From positions 5,736 to 69,735 of the forward strand of contig NZ_JBEPMX010000013.1 of assembly GCF_040545925.1 (NCBI RefSeq): a stretch of DNA of 64,000 nt. Direction: 5' to 3'. Position 1 is the stretch's first letter, and the number at the start of each line of letters is the position of its first letter. The DNA is from Alkalibacillus flavidus (lineage in GTDB: Bacteria; Bacillota; Bacilli; Bacillales; Alkalibacillaceae). The notes under the pieces were generated by a model. That model was not told the origin of the DNA and made no database searches. It saw only the letters and a program-made list of their open reading frames with translations. The position numbers and the translations under genes were made by a program. Below are positions 16,123 through 25,325 of the stretch, one piece after another.

Positions 16123-16763
16123 TATGACACGCCTCCTTGCTTTTGTTTGGCCGCTTCATAAGCCAATTGGTTTGTTAACCATTTAAATTGTTGATCTGTG
16201 TAATCGTCTAACGTAAATGTTTTTTGCAATACCCATCGACGAAAGCCCCACATTTGCCCTTGAATAAAAATATTATTCGCGATCAACACAATATCTGTTT
16301 CATTTAAAATCGCAGCATAATTATTCGCTAAAATTCGTTCAAACAACTGCATCATTTCTTTTTCTTTATTTAACACATAATCTTGGGCATCTTTCGGTAA
16401 TGCTTTTAATTCTTGATACAAAATAAGCACTTCATCTTGTAAGTCATCCATAACATGAAAATACGATTTCACTGCTTGATAAAGCGCGTCCCGCGATGTT
16501 TCATTCGTATCGATCACCGCTTCCATGCGCGAGCGTACTTCATCGTAGATCGCATCACAAACGAGAAAGAGCACATCTTCTTTCGTGCGAATATATTCGT
16601 AAAGGGTCCCGATACTAAAGCCGGCTGCTTTCGCAATTTCTCGTGTCGTTGCGCGGTGAAAGCCTTTTTGTTTAAACAGTGTGACCGCGCCTTTTTGCAG
16701 TTGGGCTCGTCGTTTTTGGATTAATGTTTCATCTTTAATTGAGGAACTAATTTCTTTAACCAT
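16122..16763 (-). CDS. TetR/AcrR-family regulator of the acyl-CoA operon
   Basis: A 213-residue TetR-type repressor. N-terminal helix-turn-helix at about residues 20-65 (ALTLFKQKGF-like start, TTREIAKAAGFSIGTLYEYIRTKEDVLF), then a helical ligand domain. It lies inside the operon, overlapping meaB by 8 nt upstream and icmF by 1 nt downstream. Regulators in this place usually sense acyl-CoA and repress fatty-acid genes. The 18-bp inverted repeats in front of thlA and fadF are its likely targets; that link is inferred from position and motif, not shown. It is not closely similar to B. subtilis FadR. Confidence 0.85.
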   Translation of the reverse strand: MVKEISSSIKDETLIQKRRAQLQKGAVTLFKQKGFHRATTREIAKAAGFSIGTLYEYIRTKEDVLFLVCDAIYDEVRSRMEAVIDTNETSRDALYQAVKSYFHVMDDLQDEVLILYQELKALPKDAQDYVLNKEKEMMQLFERILANNYAAILNETDIVLIANNIFIQGQMWGFRRWVLQKTFTLDDYTDQQFKWLTNQLAYEAAKQKQGGVS

Positions 16764-17697
16764 CGTTCGTCCCCTTCCACGTCTTCAGCCACCGTTCTGC
16801 TAATTGATATGGGTCTGTGATGTCGTTTAACGCGGCTTGCATCGATTCATCCGCTTCGATCATCGTGACGACGTCTTTATACAAGCTATCATGAATCAAG
16901 TCATAGACTTCTTGTTTAAGTTGGTTTTGGCGTTTACGCGCACCCGCTTCCGTTTCTTCCAAGTACGCCCAATGCTTGCCGAACGACCGAATCATGCGGT
17001 CAAACCCTTGCGCTTCATCCGTTGATACGGCTTCTAACACGACCGGTTCAAAGCCGTCATGACCGACCATATGAATCATGTCGTAAAGCTGATTTTTAAG
17101 TTTGCGTACGCCTGGTAAATCGGCTTTGTTAATGATAAATAGATCAGCAATTTCCATAATGCCTGCTTTAAACACTTGCATGACATCGCCCGAATTAGGC
17201 GTCAGGACAACCGCCGTCGTATCCACGACCTTCATAATATCGAGCTCTGACTGACCAACACCGACTGTTTCGACGAAAATATAATCAAACCCATAGGCAT
17301 CGCACGCCCGAATCGCATCTTTCGTCGCACGCGCCAAGCCGCCGAGACTGCCGCGCGTAGCCATACTGCGAATAAAGACGTGTTCATCTGTGAAATGTTT
17401 ATGCATACGAACACGGTCGCCGAGAAGCGCGCCGCCACTAAACGGACTCGTTGGATCAACGGCGATGATTGCGACCGTTTTCCCTTGTTCGCGCAATTGC
17501 GTGACGAGATGGTCGAGTAGCGAACTCTTACCAGCACCAGGTGAGCCCGTAATACCGATATAATGCGATCCTTGTTTTCGCTGATTAATCGCGCTTAGTA
17601 AGGCGAGCTTGTCAGGATGATCGTTTTCAACCATCGTAATCGCTCGGGCTAATGCACGTTGATCTTGGTTCGCAATTCGTTCAGCCAGTTGCTCCAT
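16756..17697 (-). CDS. meaB: MeaB/ArgK-type GTPase, mutase chaperone
   Basis: G3E P-loop GTPase that protects or reloads B12-dependent acyl-CoA mutases. The 313-residue protein shows GITGSPGAGKSSLLD (Walker A), DPTSPFSGGALLGDRVRM, the ETVGVGQSE switch and NKAD for guanine binding. AAGGAAGGA precedes the ATG. A separate MeaB next to an IcmF that already carries its own G domain is noteworthy; it may serve IcmF or a second mutase encoded elsewhere, such as methylmalonyl-CoA mutase. Confidence 0.93.
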   Translation of the reverse strand: MEQLAERIANQDQRALARAITMVENDHPDKLALLSAINQRKQGSHYIGITGSPGAGKSSLLDHLVTQLREQGKTVAIIAVDPTSPFSGGALLGDRVRMHKHFTDEHVFIRSMATRGSLGGLARATKDAIRACDAYGFDYIFVETVGVGQSELDIMKVVDTTAVVLTPNSGDVMQVFKAGIMEIADLFIINKADLPGVRKLKNQLYDMIHMVGHDGFEPVVLEAVSTDEAQGFDRMIRSFGKHWAYLEETEAGARKRQNQLKQEVYDLIHDSLYKDVVTMIEADESMQAALNDITDPYQLAERWLKTWKGTNDG

Positions 17698-17719
17698 ACG
17701 AGTCCTTCCTTTCCATTAA

Positions 17720-18862
17720 TTAATCTTTCGTCACCATACGACCGACGACGAGACGCTGAATTTCTTGTGTACCTTCGTAAATTTGCGTAATTTTCGCATC
17801 GCGCATGTAACGCTCGACTGGGTAGTCTTTCGTATAACCGTAACCACCGTAAACTTGTACCGCTTCAACCGTCACATTCATCGCCGTATCACCGGCAAAC
17901 AGTTTCGCCATCGCAGATTCTTTTTGGTAAGGTAGCCCTTCTGACTCATTGTAAGCAGCTTGATAGGTTAATAGACGGGACGCTTCGATATTCGTCGCCA
18001 TATCGGCTAGCTTAAAGGAAATACCTTGATTTTTCGCAATCGGTTTACCGAACTGTTCGCGCTCCTTCGCATAGTCCGTCGCTTTATCGAGCGCACCTTG
18101 GGCAATCCCGACCGCTTGAGCCGCAATTCCGTTACGACCGCCGTCTAATGTCGTCATCGCAATTTTGAATCCGTCACCTTCATCGCCGAGCATGTTTTCT
18201 TTTGGAATACGGCAATTTTCGAAAATAAGCTCTGTTGTCGGAGACGAACGGATACCGAGTTTTTCTTCTTTCTTACCAAAACTAAAGCCTTCTGTGCCTT
18301 TTTCGACGATAAACGCCGAAATGCCTTTATGTTTCGCGTCCATGTCTGTCTTCGCGAACACAACATAGATATCTGCGACACCGCCATTTGTGATCCATAC
18401 TTTTGAGCCGTTTAATACGTAATGATCGCCGTCTAGTTTCGCCGTTGTTTTCATTGAGGATACGTCACTACCGGCACCTGGTTCTGATAAAGCGTAAGCT
18501 CCCAAAGCTTCACCTGTCGCTAGACGTTGCAGGAAGTTTTGTTTTTGGTCTTCGTTACCGTATGTGTAAATTGGCCAGCTTGCAAGCGAGATGTGAGCTG
18601 ATAGGGTTACACCTGTTGACGCACAGACGCGTGATAATTCTTCGACCGCGATTGCGTAACTGACGAAATCGCTTCCGATTCCGCCGTATTCTTCAGGCCA
18701 AGGAATTCCTGTTAGGCCGAGTTCAGCCATTTGGTCAAAAATCCCGCGGTCGAACCGCTCTTCTTCATCTCGTTCTGCTGCTGTTGGTTCGACTTCATTC
18801 ACCGCAAAATCGCGGACCATTTTGCGTAGCATTTGTTGTTCTTCGGTTAGTTGAAAATTCAT
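17720..18862 (-). CDS. Acyl-CoA dehydrogenase (first of two)
   Basis: FAD-dependent dehydrogenase that introduces the alpha-beta double bond into acyl-CoA and passes electrons to ETF. The 380-residue protein begins MNFQLTEEQQMLRKMVRDFA and has the signatures ALSEPGAGSDV and QVYGGYGYTKDYPVERYMRDAKI. The catalytic Glu should lie in the YEGTQEIQ segment near the C-terminus. It is 16 nt after its paralogue, and the two proteins are similar throughout. Chain length preference is not readable from sequence; short or branched C4 substrates fit the neighbouring mutase. Confidence 0.93.
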   Translation of the reverse strand: MNFQLTEEQQMLRKMVRDFAVNEVEPTAAERDEEERFDRGIFDQMAELGLTGIPWPEEYGGIGSDFVSYAIAVEELSRVCASTGVTLSAHISLASWPIYTYGNEDQKQNFLQRLATGEALGAYALSEPGAGSDVSSMKTTAKLDGDHYVLNGSKVWITNGGVADIYVVFAKTDMDAKHKGISAFIVEKGTEGFSFGKKEEKLGIRSSPTTELIFENCRIPKENMLGDEGDGFKIAMTTLDGGRNGIAAQAVGIAQGALDKATDYAKEREQFGKPIAKNQGISFKLADMATNIEASRLLTYQAAYNESEGLPYQKESAMAKLFAGDTAMNVTVEAVQVYGGYGYTKDYPVERYMRDAKITQIYEGTQEIQRLVVGRMVTKD

Positions 18863-18878
18863 CTATTAGTTCCTCCCT

Positions 18879-20018
18879 TTATTTCAATAACTGACGACTG
18901 ATCACCATGTTTTGGACTTCAGTCGTGCCTTCGTATATTTGGGTGATTTTGGCGTCGCGGAAATAGCGTTCGACTGGGTAATCTTTCGTATAGCCGTAAC
19001 CGCCAAAGACTTGCACGGCTTCGATTGCTGCGTCCATTGCAGTTTGGGAAGCGAATTTTTTCGCCATCGACGCTTGCTTCCCAGCATCTTGCCCAGCTTC
19101 ATAGGTCGAAGCCGCATTATAGACTAATAGTTTAGCAGATTCGACGGCTGTTGCCATATCGGCTAGTTTAAACGACACACCTTGGTGCTGTGCGATGGGC
19201 TTGCCGAATTGTTCGCGTTCTTTCGCGTAATCGGTGGCCGCTTCTAATGATGCTTCAGCAATGCCTAACGCTTGTGCAGCAATCCCAATCCGACCAATAT
19301 TCAAATTCGCCATCGCGATTTTAAACCCTTCACCTTCTTCACCGAGCAATTGCGATTTTGGCACACGACACTGGTCAAACGTCAGCGACACGGTACTAGA
19401 CCCGTGCAAGCCCATCTTCTCTTCTGGTTTACCGACTTCAAAGCCAGGCGTCCCATCTTCAACGATAAACGCAGACACACCTTTATGGCCGAGTTCTGGA
19501 TTCGTATTGGCAAACACGATATACGTAGTCGCAAAACCACCGTTCGTCATAAACACTTTCGACCCTGTGATGACATAATCGTCGCCATCTTTAACCGCTT
19601 TTGTTTTCAAATTACTCGCGTCACTGCCAGCTTGTGGTTCGGTTAACGCAAAAGCGCCGAGGTATTCACCTGTAGCTAGCTTCGGCACATAGTGATTAAT
19701 TTGCTCTTCCGTCCCAAACTTCACAATCGGAAACGTACCGACTGACGTATGAACAGACAAAATCACACCTAGCGTCGCACTCACTTTCGATAGCTCGTGG
19801 ATCGCAATAATGTATGACGTGTAATCCATACCTGCGCCGCCTTGGTCTTCACTCACAGGAATACCGAGTAAACCGAGTTCGCCCATTTTATCGATAATTT
19901 CTTTCGGAAAACGGTCTTCCCGTTCCATTTGTTCCACAGCAGGGGCGACTTCTTGTTGTGCAAAATCGCGGACCATTTTGCGCATCATCGTCTGCTCTTC
20001 TCTAAATTGTAAATCCAT
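18879..20018 (-). CDS. Acyl-CoA dehydrogenase (second of two)
   Basis: A 379-residue paralogue of the downstream acyl-CoA dehydrogenase, with ALTEPQAGSDASN, QVFGGYGYTKDYPVERYFRDAKI and the YEGTTEVQ segment for the catalytic Glu. The ATG at 20018 fits CGGGAG 8 nt upstream; the frame opens three codons earlier at a GTG. By position and sequence it resembles butyryl-CoA dehydrogenases of such operons. Electrons would go through ETF to the quinone pool, where the FadF-type protein encoded at 28931-31048 is the likely acceptor. Confidence 0.92.
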   Translation of the reverse strand: MDLQFREEQTMMRKMVRDFAQQEVAPAVEQMEREDRFPKEIIDKMGELGLLGIPVSEDQGGAGMDYTSYIIAIHELSKVSATLGVILSVHTSVGTFPIVKFGTEEQINHYVPKLATGEYLGAFALTEPQAGSDASNLKTKAVKDGDDYVITGSKVFMTNGGFATTYIVFANTNPELGHKGVSAFIVEDGTPGFEVGKPEEKMGLHGSSTVSLTFDQCRVPKSQLLGEEGEGFKIAMANLNIGRIGIAAQALGIAEASLEAATDYAKEREQFGKPIAQHQGVSFKLADMATAVESAKLLVYNAASTYEAGQDAGKQASMAKKFASQTAMDAAIEAVQVFGGYGYTKDYPVERYFRDAKITQIYEGTTEVQNMVISRQLLK

Positions 20019-20038
20019 GGTTAGCACTCCCGTTCAAG

Positions 20039-20890
20039 TTAGTCGTAGACGTAAAAACCGCGCCCCGATTTTTTACCGAGCCAACCAGCGCTCACGTATT
20101 TACGTAGCAGTGGGCACGGGCGATATTTACTGTCGCCAAAACCGTCGTGTAAAATCTCCATAATGTATAGGCATGTATCTAGTCCGATAAAATCAGCTAA
20201 TTGCAATGGCCCCATCGGATGATTCATGCCGAGCTTCATGACGCTGTCGACGTCTTCTGGTTTAGCGACACCTTCAAACACGGTATAAATCGCTTCATTA
20301 ATCATCGGCATAAGGACACGATTCGAAATAAAACCTGGGTAATCATTGACTTCCACGGCTGTTTTACCGAGTTTTTCAGTCGCTTCTTGAATCGTTTGAA
20401 AAGACGCGTCACTCGTTTGAATCGCGCGAATGACTTCGACGAGCTTCATGACGGGAACCGGATTCATGAAGTGCATGCCAATCACTTGTTCAGGACGATT
20501 CGTGACAGCTGCGATATCTGTAATCGGAAGCGATGACGTGTTCGTCGCTAAAATCGCATGCTCTGGCGTGATTTCGTCAAGTTTTTGAAAAACGCTTGTT
20601 TTCACATCCATATTCTCAACGACCGCTTCAATGACGAGATCGCGGTCGCTCGCCTCGTTAAGGTTTGTTGTCGTTGTTAGGTTGTTTAACGCTTGATTCT
20701 TATCGTCTTCGGTCATGCGCCCTTTTTCGATTTGACGATCGAGCCGTTTTTCGATGCCTTGATATCCTTTTGTCAGCGAATCTTCTGCAATATCGTTTAA
20801 TTTTACATCGAAGCCGGCTTGGGCGAATACTTGGGCAATGCCCGCCCCCATTTGGCCTGCTCCGATCACCATTACGTTTTGAACTGCCAT
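20039..20890 (-). CDS. hbd: 3-hydroxybutyryl-CoA dehydrogenase
   Basis: NAD(P)-dependent oxidation of 3-hydroxyacyl-CoA, probably 3-hydroxybutyryl-CoA. The 283-residue protein has the dinucleotide motif GAGQMGAGIAQVFA near the N-terminus, NTSSLPITD in the middle and the family segment IGMHFMNPVPVMKLVEV with the catalytic His. The ATG at 20890 follows AAAGGAGG with 10-nt spacing; the longer frame to 20926 would overlap thlA. It is the counterpart of B. subtilis MmgB. Confidence 0.93.
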   Translation of the reverse strand: MAVQNVMVIGAGQMGAGIAQVFAQAGFDVKLNDIAEDSLTKGYQGIEKRLDRQIEKGRMTEDDKNQALNNLTTTTNLNEASDRDLVIEAVVENMDVKTSVFQKLDEITPEHAILATNTSSLPITDIAAVTNRPEQVIGMHFMNPVPVMKLVEVIRAIQTSDASFQTIQEATEKLGKTAVEVNDYPGFISNRVLMPMINEAIYTVFEGVAKPEDVDSVMKLGMNHPMGPLQLADFIGLDTCLYIMEILHDGFGDSKYRPCPLLRKYVSAGWLGKKSGRGFYVYD

Positions 20891-20906
20891 GTTGAATGGG
20901 CCTCCT

Positions 20907-22094
20907 TTATTGTTTCGGTACTTCAATTAATAACGCGTCACCTTGGCCGCCACCTGAACAAATCGAGGCGATACCTAAGCCGCCTCCGCGACGTTTCAAC
21001 TCATAAGCAAGTGTCAAAATAATACGCGCACCACTCGCACCGATTGGGTGGCCGAGAGCAACGGCGCCTCCGTTAACGTTTACTTTTTCCGGATCAAGTC
21101 CTGCAATGTCACTGCTTGCAAGGGATACAGCGGCAAACGCCTCATTGACTTCAAACAAGTCGATGTCATCTTTTGAATAACCTGTTTTCTCAAGTAGATT
21201 GTTAATAACAATACCTGGCGTTTCCGGGAAACGATCAGCTTCAACAGCGACCTCTTCATGACCTAAAATCGTCGCAAGTGGGGTCTGCCCGTTTTCTTTC
21301 GCTTTGTCTTCTGACATCATAACCATCGACGCGGCTCCGTCATTAACACCTGGTGCGTTTCCGGCGGTAATTGTGCCGTCTTTATCGAAAGCCGGTTTTA
21401 ATTTTGATAAACCGTCTGCTGTTGTCCCTTCGCGTGGCGCTTCGTCTTCCGATACGTGAAGCGGGTCTTTTTTGCGTTGCGGGACTTCGACAGTGACGAT
21501 TTCTTCTGCTAATTTACCGTCTTTCGTTGCTTGAATAGCACGTTCGTGACTGCGAGCCGCCCATTCGTCTTGTTGTTCGCGAGATAAGTTGAATTTGTCT
21601 GCGGTTCTGTTACCGTAGCTTCCCATATGAACATTTTCAAAGGAGCATGTTAAACCGTCATGCACCATCATGTCTTTCACTTGGTGATCTCCCATACGTA
21701 AGCCCCAACGTGCATTCGGCATGAAATATGGCGCTTGGCTCATACTTTCCATACCACCTGCTACGACGACGTCTTCTTCACCAAGGCGAATGAGCATATC
21801 ACCCATGGCGACACTGCGCATACCTGATGCACACACTTTATTAATCGTTTCTGTTTTCGTTCCCCATGGTAAGCCAGCTTCGCGCAGAGCTTGGCGCGAT
21901 GGCAGCTGTCCTTGTCCACCTTGTAAGACGCTACCCATAATCACTTCTTGCACATCGTCAGGTGCGACATTAGCGCGATTAAGTGCTTCTTTAATCGCGA
22001 TTCCTCCGAGTTTGGCTGTTGTTAATGGTGCTAATGCGCCACCAAATTTCCCGAACGGTGTACGCGCACCTGCTACAATGACTGTTTTTGTCAT
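20907..22094 (-). CDS. thlA: Acetyl-CoA C-acetyltransferase (thiolase)
   Basis: Condenses or cleaves acetoacetyl-CoA. The 395-residue thiolase has the acylation cysteine in NKVCASGMRS (about residue 87), the catalytic His in GHPIGASGARI and the second Cys in SICSGGGQGDA. TAGGAGG precedes the ATG. It is the first gene of the seven-gene acyl-CoA operon (thiolase, hydroxyacyl-CoA dehydrogenase, two acyl-CoA dehydrogenases, MeaB, TetR, IcmF). A TetR-type inverted repeat covers the promoter region. Confidence 0.95.
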   Translation of the reverse strand: MTKTVIVAGARTPFGKFGGALAPLTTAKLGGIAIKEALNRANVAPDDVQEVIMGSVLQGGQGQLPSRQALREAGLPWGTKTETINKVCASGMRSVAMGDMLIRLGEEDVVVAGGMESMSQAPYFMPNARWGLRMGDHQVKDMMVHDGLTCSFENVHMGSYGNRTADKFNLSREQQDEWAARSHERAIQATKDGKLAEEIVTVEVPQRKKDPLHVSEDEAPREGTTADGLSKLKPAFDKDGTITAGNAPGVNDGAASMVMMSEDKAKENGQTPLATILGHEEVAVEADRFPETPGIVINNLLEKTGYSKDDIDLFEVNEAFAAVSLASSDIAGLDPEKVNVNGGAVALGHPIGASGARIILTLAYELKRRGGGLGIASICSGGGQGDALLIEVPKQ

Positions 22095-22136
22095 GCTTTC
22101 CCCTCCTAAATAATCGTTATGTAATCGCTATCATTT

Positions 22137-22168
22137 ATTATAACATAGATTGATTGAGCGTTCGTTCA
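22137..22168 (-). promoter_or_regulatory. thlA promoter region with TetR/FadR-type operator
   Basis: TATAAT lies at 22137-22142 (minus strand). The 18-bp imperfect inverted repeat TGATTGAGCGTTCGTTCA is at 22151-22168, overlapping the weak -35 region. It agrees at 14 of 18 bases with the site in front of fadF, and both resemble the FadR box known in B. subtilis. Confidence 0.7.
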
Positions 22169-22203
22169 ATTTAGACTGATTTTTTTAATTTTTCTGCTAA
22201 ACA

Positions 22204-22325
22204 TTAGTTTTTAAATAAATCCCTTCAGTTATTTAAAAACTCCCACAACTTATCTCAAAACTCACTTCATTTATCTCATAAATGAAGTGAGTTATTTAAA
22301 AAGTTGGAGAGCAGCCATTTAAGAA
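22204..22325. repeat. Intergenic word array with 21-nt pitch, 5-6 units
   Basis: Words like TTATTTAAAAAC or TTATCTCAAAAC start at 22209 (reversed), 22230, 22251, 22272 and 22293, exactly 21 nt apart, with a decayed unit near 22314. It lies between the opp terminator and the thlA operator. Confidence 0.75.
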
Positions 22326-22330
22326 GACAT

Positions 22331-22365
22331 AGAAAAACGCCGAGGACGGATCCTCGGCGTTTCAT
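22331..22365 (-). terminator. Terminator of the opp operon
   Basis: A stem of about 11 bp (AACGCCGAGGA with TCCTCGGCGTT) is followed on the minus strand by TTTTTCTATG. It begins 9 nt past the oppA stop. Confidence 0.9.
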
Positions 22366-22373
22366 TTAAGTTA

Positions 22374-24290
22374 TTATTCAGCTGTCACTGGTTCTTCTTG
22401 CGTGACGCCTACTTCATGCCATTCTAAAGCATACGTTGAGATGTCGTAGTTTACAACACGCTCGTTAGCTGGGTAAATAGCAGAACGGTAAAGTGTAGGG
22501 ATTACTGGAATATCTTCTACCATTAGTTCTTGCCAATCGCTGTAAACTTCTTGACGGTACTCAATGTCAAATGCTTTTTGTGACAGTCCTTTTTCTAGAA
22601 GCTCATCGTTTTCTTCGCTCGCATAACGAGGGAAGTTAAAGATTGCTTCGCGTCCGTAAAGACCTGATGGGTCAACGTCAGAACCAACACTCCAAGCACC
22701 TTGGTAAATGTCGATAGCTGGATCGTCTTCACCAGATTGACCGACACGATCGTAGAACTGGTTAAACTCTAGTAAACGACCGTCTACTAAGGAAACATCT
22801 AAACCAGCTTTGTCCCACTGTTGCATGTAGTAGTTTGCAAGTGGTTCAGCCGTTTCGCCACCAGACATTGATGCGAAGTTAATTGATAACTCGTCACCGT
22901 TTGGTTTTTCACGGTAACCGTCACCATTCGTATCTTCATAACCTGCTTCGTCTAAAATCTGGTTCGCTTTTTCAAGGTCGTACGTTGGTGTTTCGATTGA
23001 ATCGTCGTGGTATGTTGGATGCCACGGTGTGATTAATGTCGTCGCGTTCCAACGTAAACCATTGTAGAAACGCTCACCAACCGCATTGTTATCAATCGCA
23101 TACCACATTGCACGGCGTAGCTCTACGTCACCCATCTTCATTTCGTCTGGCTTGTAGTTCACTTCGCCTTCTTCAGCGTTCCAATCACCTAGTTTGAAGC
23201 CGATGTACGTGTAAGCACCATCAACATCACCTAACCACTCAACGTTTTCCATGTCAGAGTTAGACGGGAACTGAGCAGCAGGGAATGAGTCAACTAAGTC
23301 AACGCCTCCTGTTTCAAGTTCTTGCGCGACAACGTTCGGGTTCACAACTTTAACCGTTACGCTGTCTAGGTTCGGTTCGCCTTCCCAATAATCTTCGTTC
23401 TTCGTTAGTTCAACAGATTCACCTGGAACGATTGAATCAACTTTGAACGGACCGAAACCGATTGGGTTTTGACGTACGGCATCACTTTCTGCCATATCTG
23501 CTACTGGAATATCTTCAAAAATGTGTTTCGGAAGTGCGTAAGTCCAAATACCACCTGATAATAGAGATGGTGTTAGACGCTCATAGTTAATTGTGAATGA
23601 TTTTTCGTCATGGATTTCAATACCAGAAATCTCATCCGCTTCACCATTGTGATACGCTTCCATACCTTCGATCATTGTGAAACCAACTGTACCATAACGT
23701 ACGCCCGTGTATTCAGGGTGACCGATTACTTCGTACGCATGTACCCAGTCTTCAGCTGTTACCGGCTCACCATCATGCCAGTTAACGCCATCACGAATTG
23801 TGAAAGTGATTGAACCTTCGTCGCGGTTAGCTTCGAACGTTGCTGCACCTTCTTGGTTATAGTTATGGCTCGGGTCCATACCTAGCAAAGACTCGTCAAT
23901 AAACTGTAAAATCATCGCATCAGGGTTACCTGAATAGAAGTTATAGTTTAGTGTACCTTCAAACACTGTGTCCGACACTAAACCGTAGTTTAAGTGACCG
24001 CCATCAATCGGTTCACCATCGTTCGATGTGACAGTGTCGAAGTTTTCGATATCAAAAATCTGCTGATCCGAATTACCTTCTGAATCAGAACCTTCAGAGT
24101 CAGAGCCCTCGGAGTCACTGTCGCCTCCGCCGTCTCCTTCACTACCTTCATTTTCTTCTGTTCCTTCGCCGTCAGAATCGCCTTCTGAGCCGCCTTCACT
24201 TGTGTCATCGCCGCCACCACATGCTGCGAGAACAAGGAACAGAGCGAGCATTAGGACAAAGAGTGATTTGCCCATAAATGATTTGCTCAT
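22374..24290 (-). CDS. oppA: Oligopeptide ABC transporter substrate-binding lipoprotein
   Basis: Family 5 solute-binding protein that captures peptides outside the membrane. The 638-residue protein has a lipoprotein signal with lipobox LAAC, then an unusually long acidic low-complexity linker of about 50 residues (Gly, Ser, Asp and Glu repeats such as GSDSEGSDSEG), then the binding domain. The ATG at 24290 follows AGGGGAGGT; the 51-nt upstream extension lacks support. It is the last gene of the operon, behind a hairpin that may protect its message. The acidic surface fits a halophile. Confidence 0.9.
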   Translation of the reverse strand: MSKSFMGKSLFVLMLALFLVLAACGGGDDTSEGGSEGDSDGEGTEENEGSEGDGGGDSDSEGSDSEGSDSEGNSDQQIFDIENFDTVTSNDGEPIDGGHLNYGLVSDTVFEGTLNYNFYSGNPDAMILQFIDESLLGMDPSHNYNQEGAATFEANRDEGSITFTIRDGVNWHDGEPVTAEDWVHAYEVIGHPEYTGVRYGTVGFTMIEGMEAYHNGEADEISGIEIHDEKSFTINYERLTPSLLSGGIWTYALPKHIFEDIPVADMAESDAVRQNPIGFGPFKVDSIVPGESVELTKNEDYWEGEPNLDSVTVKVVNPNVVAQELETGGVDLVDSFPAAQFPSNSDMENVEWLGDVDGAYTYIGFKLGDWNAEEGEVNYKPDEMKMGDVELRRAMWYAIDNNAVGERFYNGLRWNATTLITPWHPTYHDDSIETPTYDLEKANQILDEAGYEDTNGDGYREKPNGDELSINFASMSGGETAEPLANYYMQQWDKAGLDVSLVDGRLLEFNQFYDRVGQSGEDDPAIDIYQGAWSVGSDVDPSGLYGREAIFNFPRYASEENDELLEKGLSQKAFDIEYRQEVYSDWQELMVEDIPVIPTLYRSAIYPANERVVNYDISTYALEWHEVGVTQEEPVTAE

Positions 24291-24357
24291 GTAAATTACC
24301 TCCCCTTTTTTCTTAAATAGTTTGCCAGATTGTTCTGACATAAATTTATACTAATCG

Positions 24358-24378
24358 CCGCCCCGCAATCCGAGGCGG
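24358..24378 (-). other. Intercistronic hairpin between oppC and oppA
   Basis: A CCGCC/GGCGG stem with no U-run, in the 103-nt gap before oppA. It may slow 3'-5' decay or block 5' entry so that binding protein exceeds permease. Confidence 0.45.
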
Positions 24379-24393
24379 TCGACTGTATCAAGA

Positions 24394-25302
24394 TTAAGAT
24401 GCGCGGCGTTGTCTTGCGTCAGCCGCACGCTTTAACGCTTCACCTACGTTACGCACAGCAAGCATTAACACTAAAATTAAAATAGCTGCTGGTACCCAAA
24501 TCCACCAACGCTCTTCTAACGTCGTCGGATTTGTTGCGTAACTTAACAATGTTCCAAGACTTGGTGTGTCTTGCGGGAAACCGAACCCTAAGAATGATAA
24601 ACCTGATTCGATTCCGATGTTCGCTGCCAAGTTTAATGTCATCGTCACGACGATTAAGGACATTATATTAGGCAGAACTTCTTTGAAAATAATCTTTGTA
24701 TGCGATGATCCTAACGTCCTCGATGCTTGGACATAATCAAGTTCTTTCTCTTGCAATGCCCTCGAACGTATTAACCTCGCAATACCCATCCACAAGAATG
24801 CGGACATAACAATCGAGAATGTTAATACACTATATTTCGGTACAATCGTAACGAATACGATAATAATCATAATGTTCGGTAATACCATGAAGAAGTCGAC
24901 GATACGCATCATGATGTTATCTACTTGTCCACCAAAATACCCCGATACGACGCCGAAGATAATGCCAAAGATACCCGACATTAAGGTAACTAATAAACCA
25001 ACTGATAAAGAGTTACGCGTGCCAATAATTAACTGGCCGAATATATCGCGTCCACCTTGGTCTGTTCCTAAAATAAACTGTTCACCTGGTGGTAAGTAAA
25101 TCGCAAACGGATCGACGCGTACAATCTCTTCTTTATCTAACAATACCGATACGCCGAAAACGGCTATCGTTGTTATCACTAGAAAGACTAATGACAGTAA
25201 TGCTAATTTATCTCGTAAGACTTCCTTCCAGAATATCTTCATCCCTGAAGGACTTTTTTCAACTTTTTGATCCATGACTTTTTCTGTTTGTTCGTTACTC
25301 AC
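24394..25302 (-). CDS. oppC: Oligopeptide ABC transporter permease (OppC type)
   Basis: Inner-membrane subunit of the peptide importer, about 302 residues. One N-terminal membrane segment (LALLSLVFLVITTIAVFG), a periplasm-facing loop with LGTDQGGRDIFGQLIIG, then five more segments. The EAA motif contacting the ATPases is the region ARTLGSSHTKIIFKEVLPN. GTG at 25302 is preferred for its spacing to GGGGGTGA; the frame opens three codons earlier. It follows oppB by about 23 nt. Confidence 0.88.
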   Translation of the reverse strand: MSNEQTEKVMDQKVEKSPSGMKIFWKEVLRDKLALLSLVFLVITTIAVFGVSVLLDKEEIVRVDPFAIYLPPGEQFILGTDQGGRDIFGQLIIGTRNSLSVGLLVTLMSGIFGIIFGVVSGYFGGQVDNIMMRIVDFFMVLPNIMIIIVFVTIVPKYSVLTFSIVMSAFLWMGIARLIRSRALQEKELDYVQASRTLGSSHTKIIFKEVLPNIMSLIVVTMTLNLAANIGIESGLSFLGFGFPQDTPSLGTLLSYATNPTTLEERWWIWVPAAILILVLMLAVRNVGEALKRAADARQRRAS

Positions 25303-25325
25303 TCGTTTCACCCCCTGCAGCTCTC

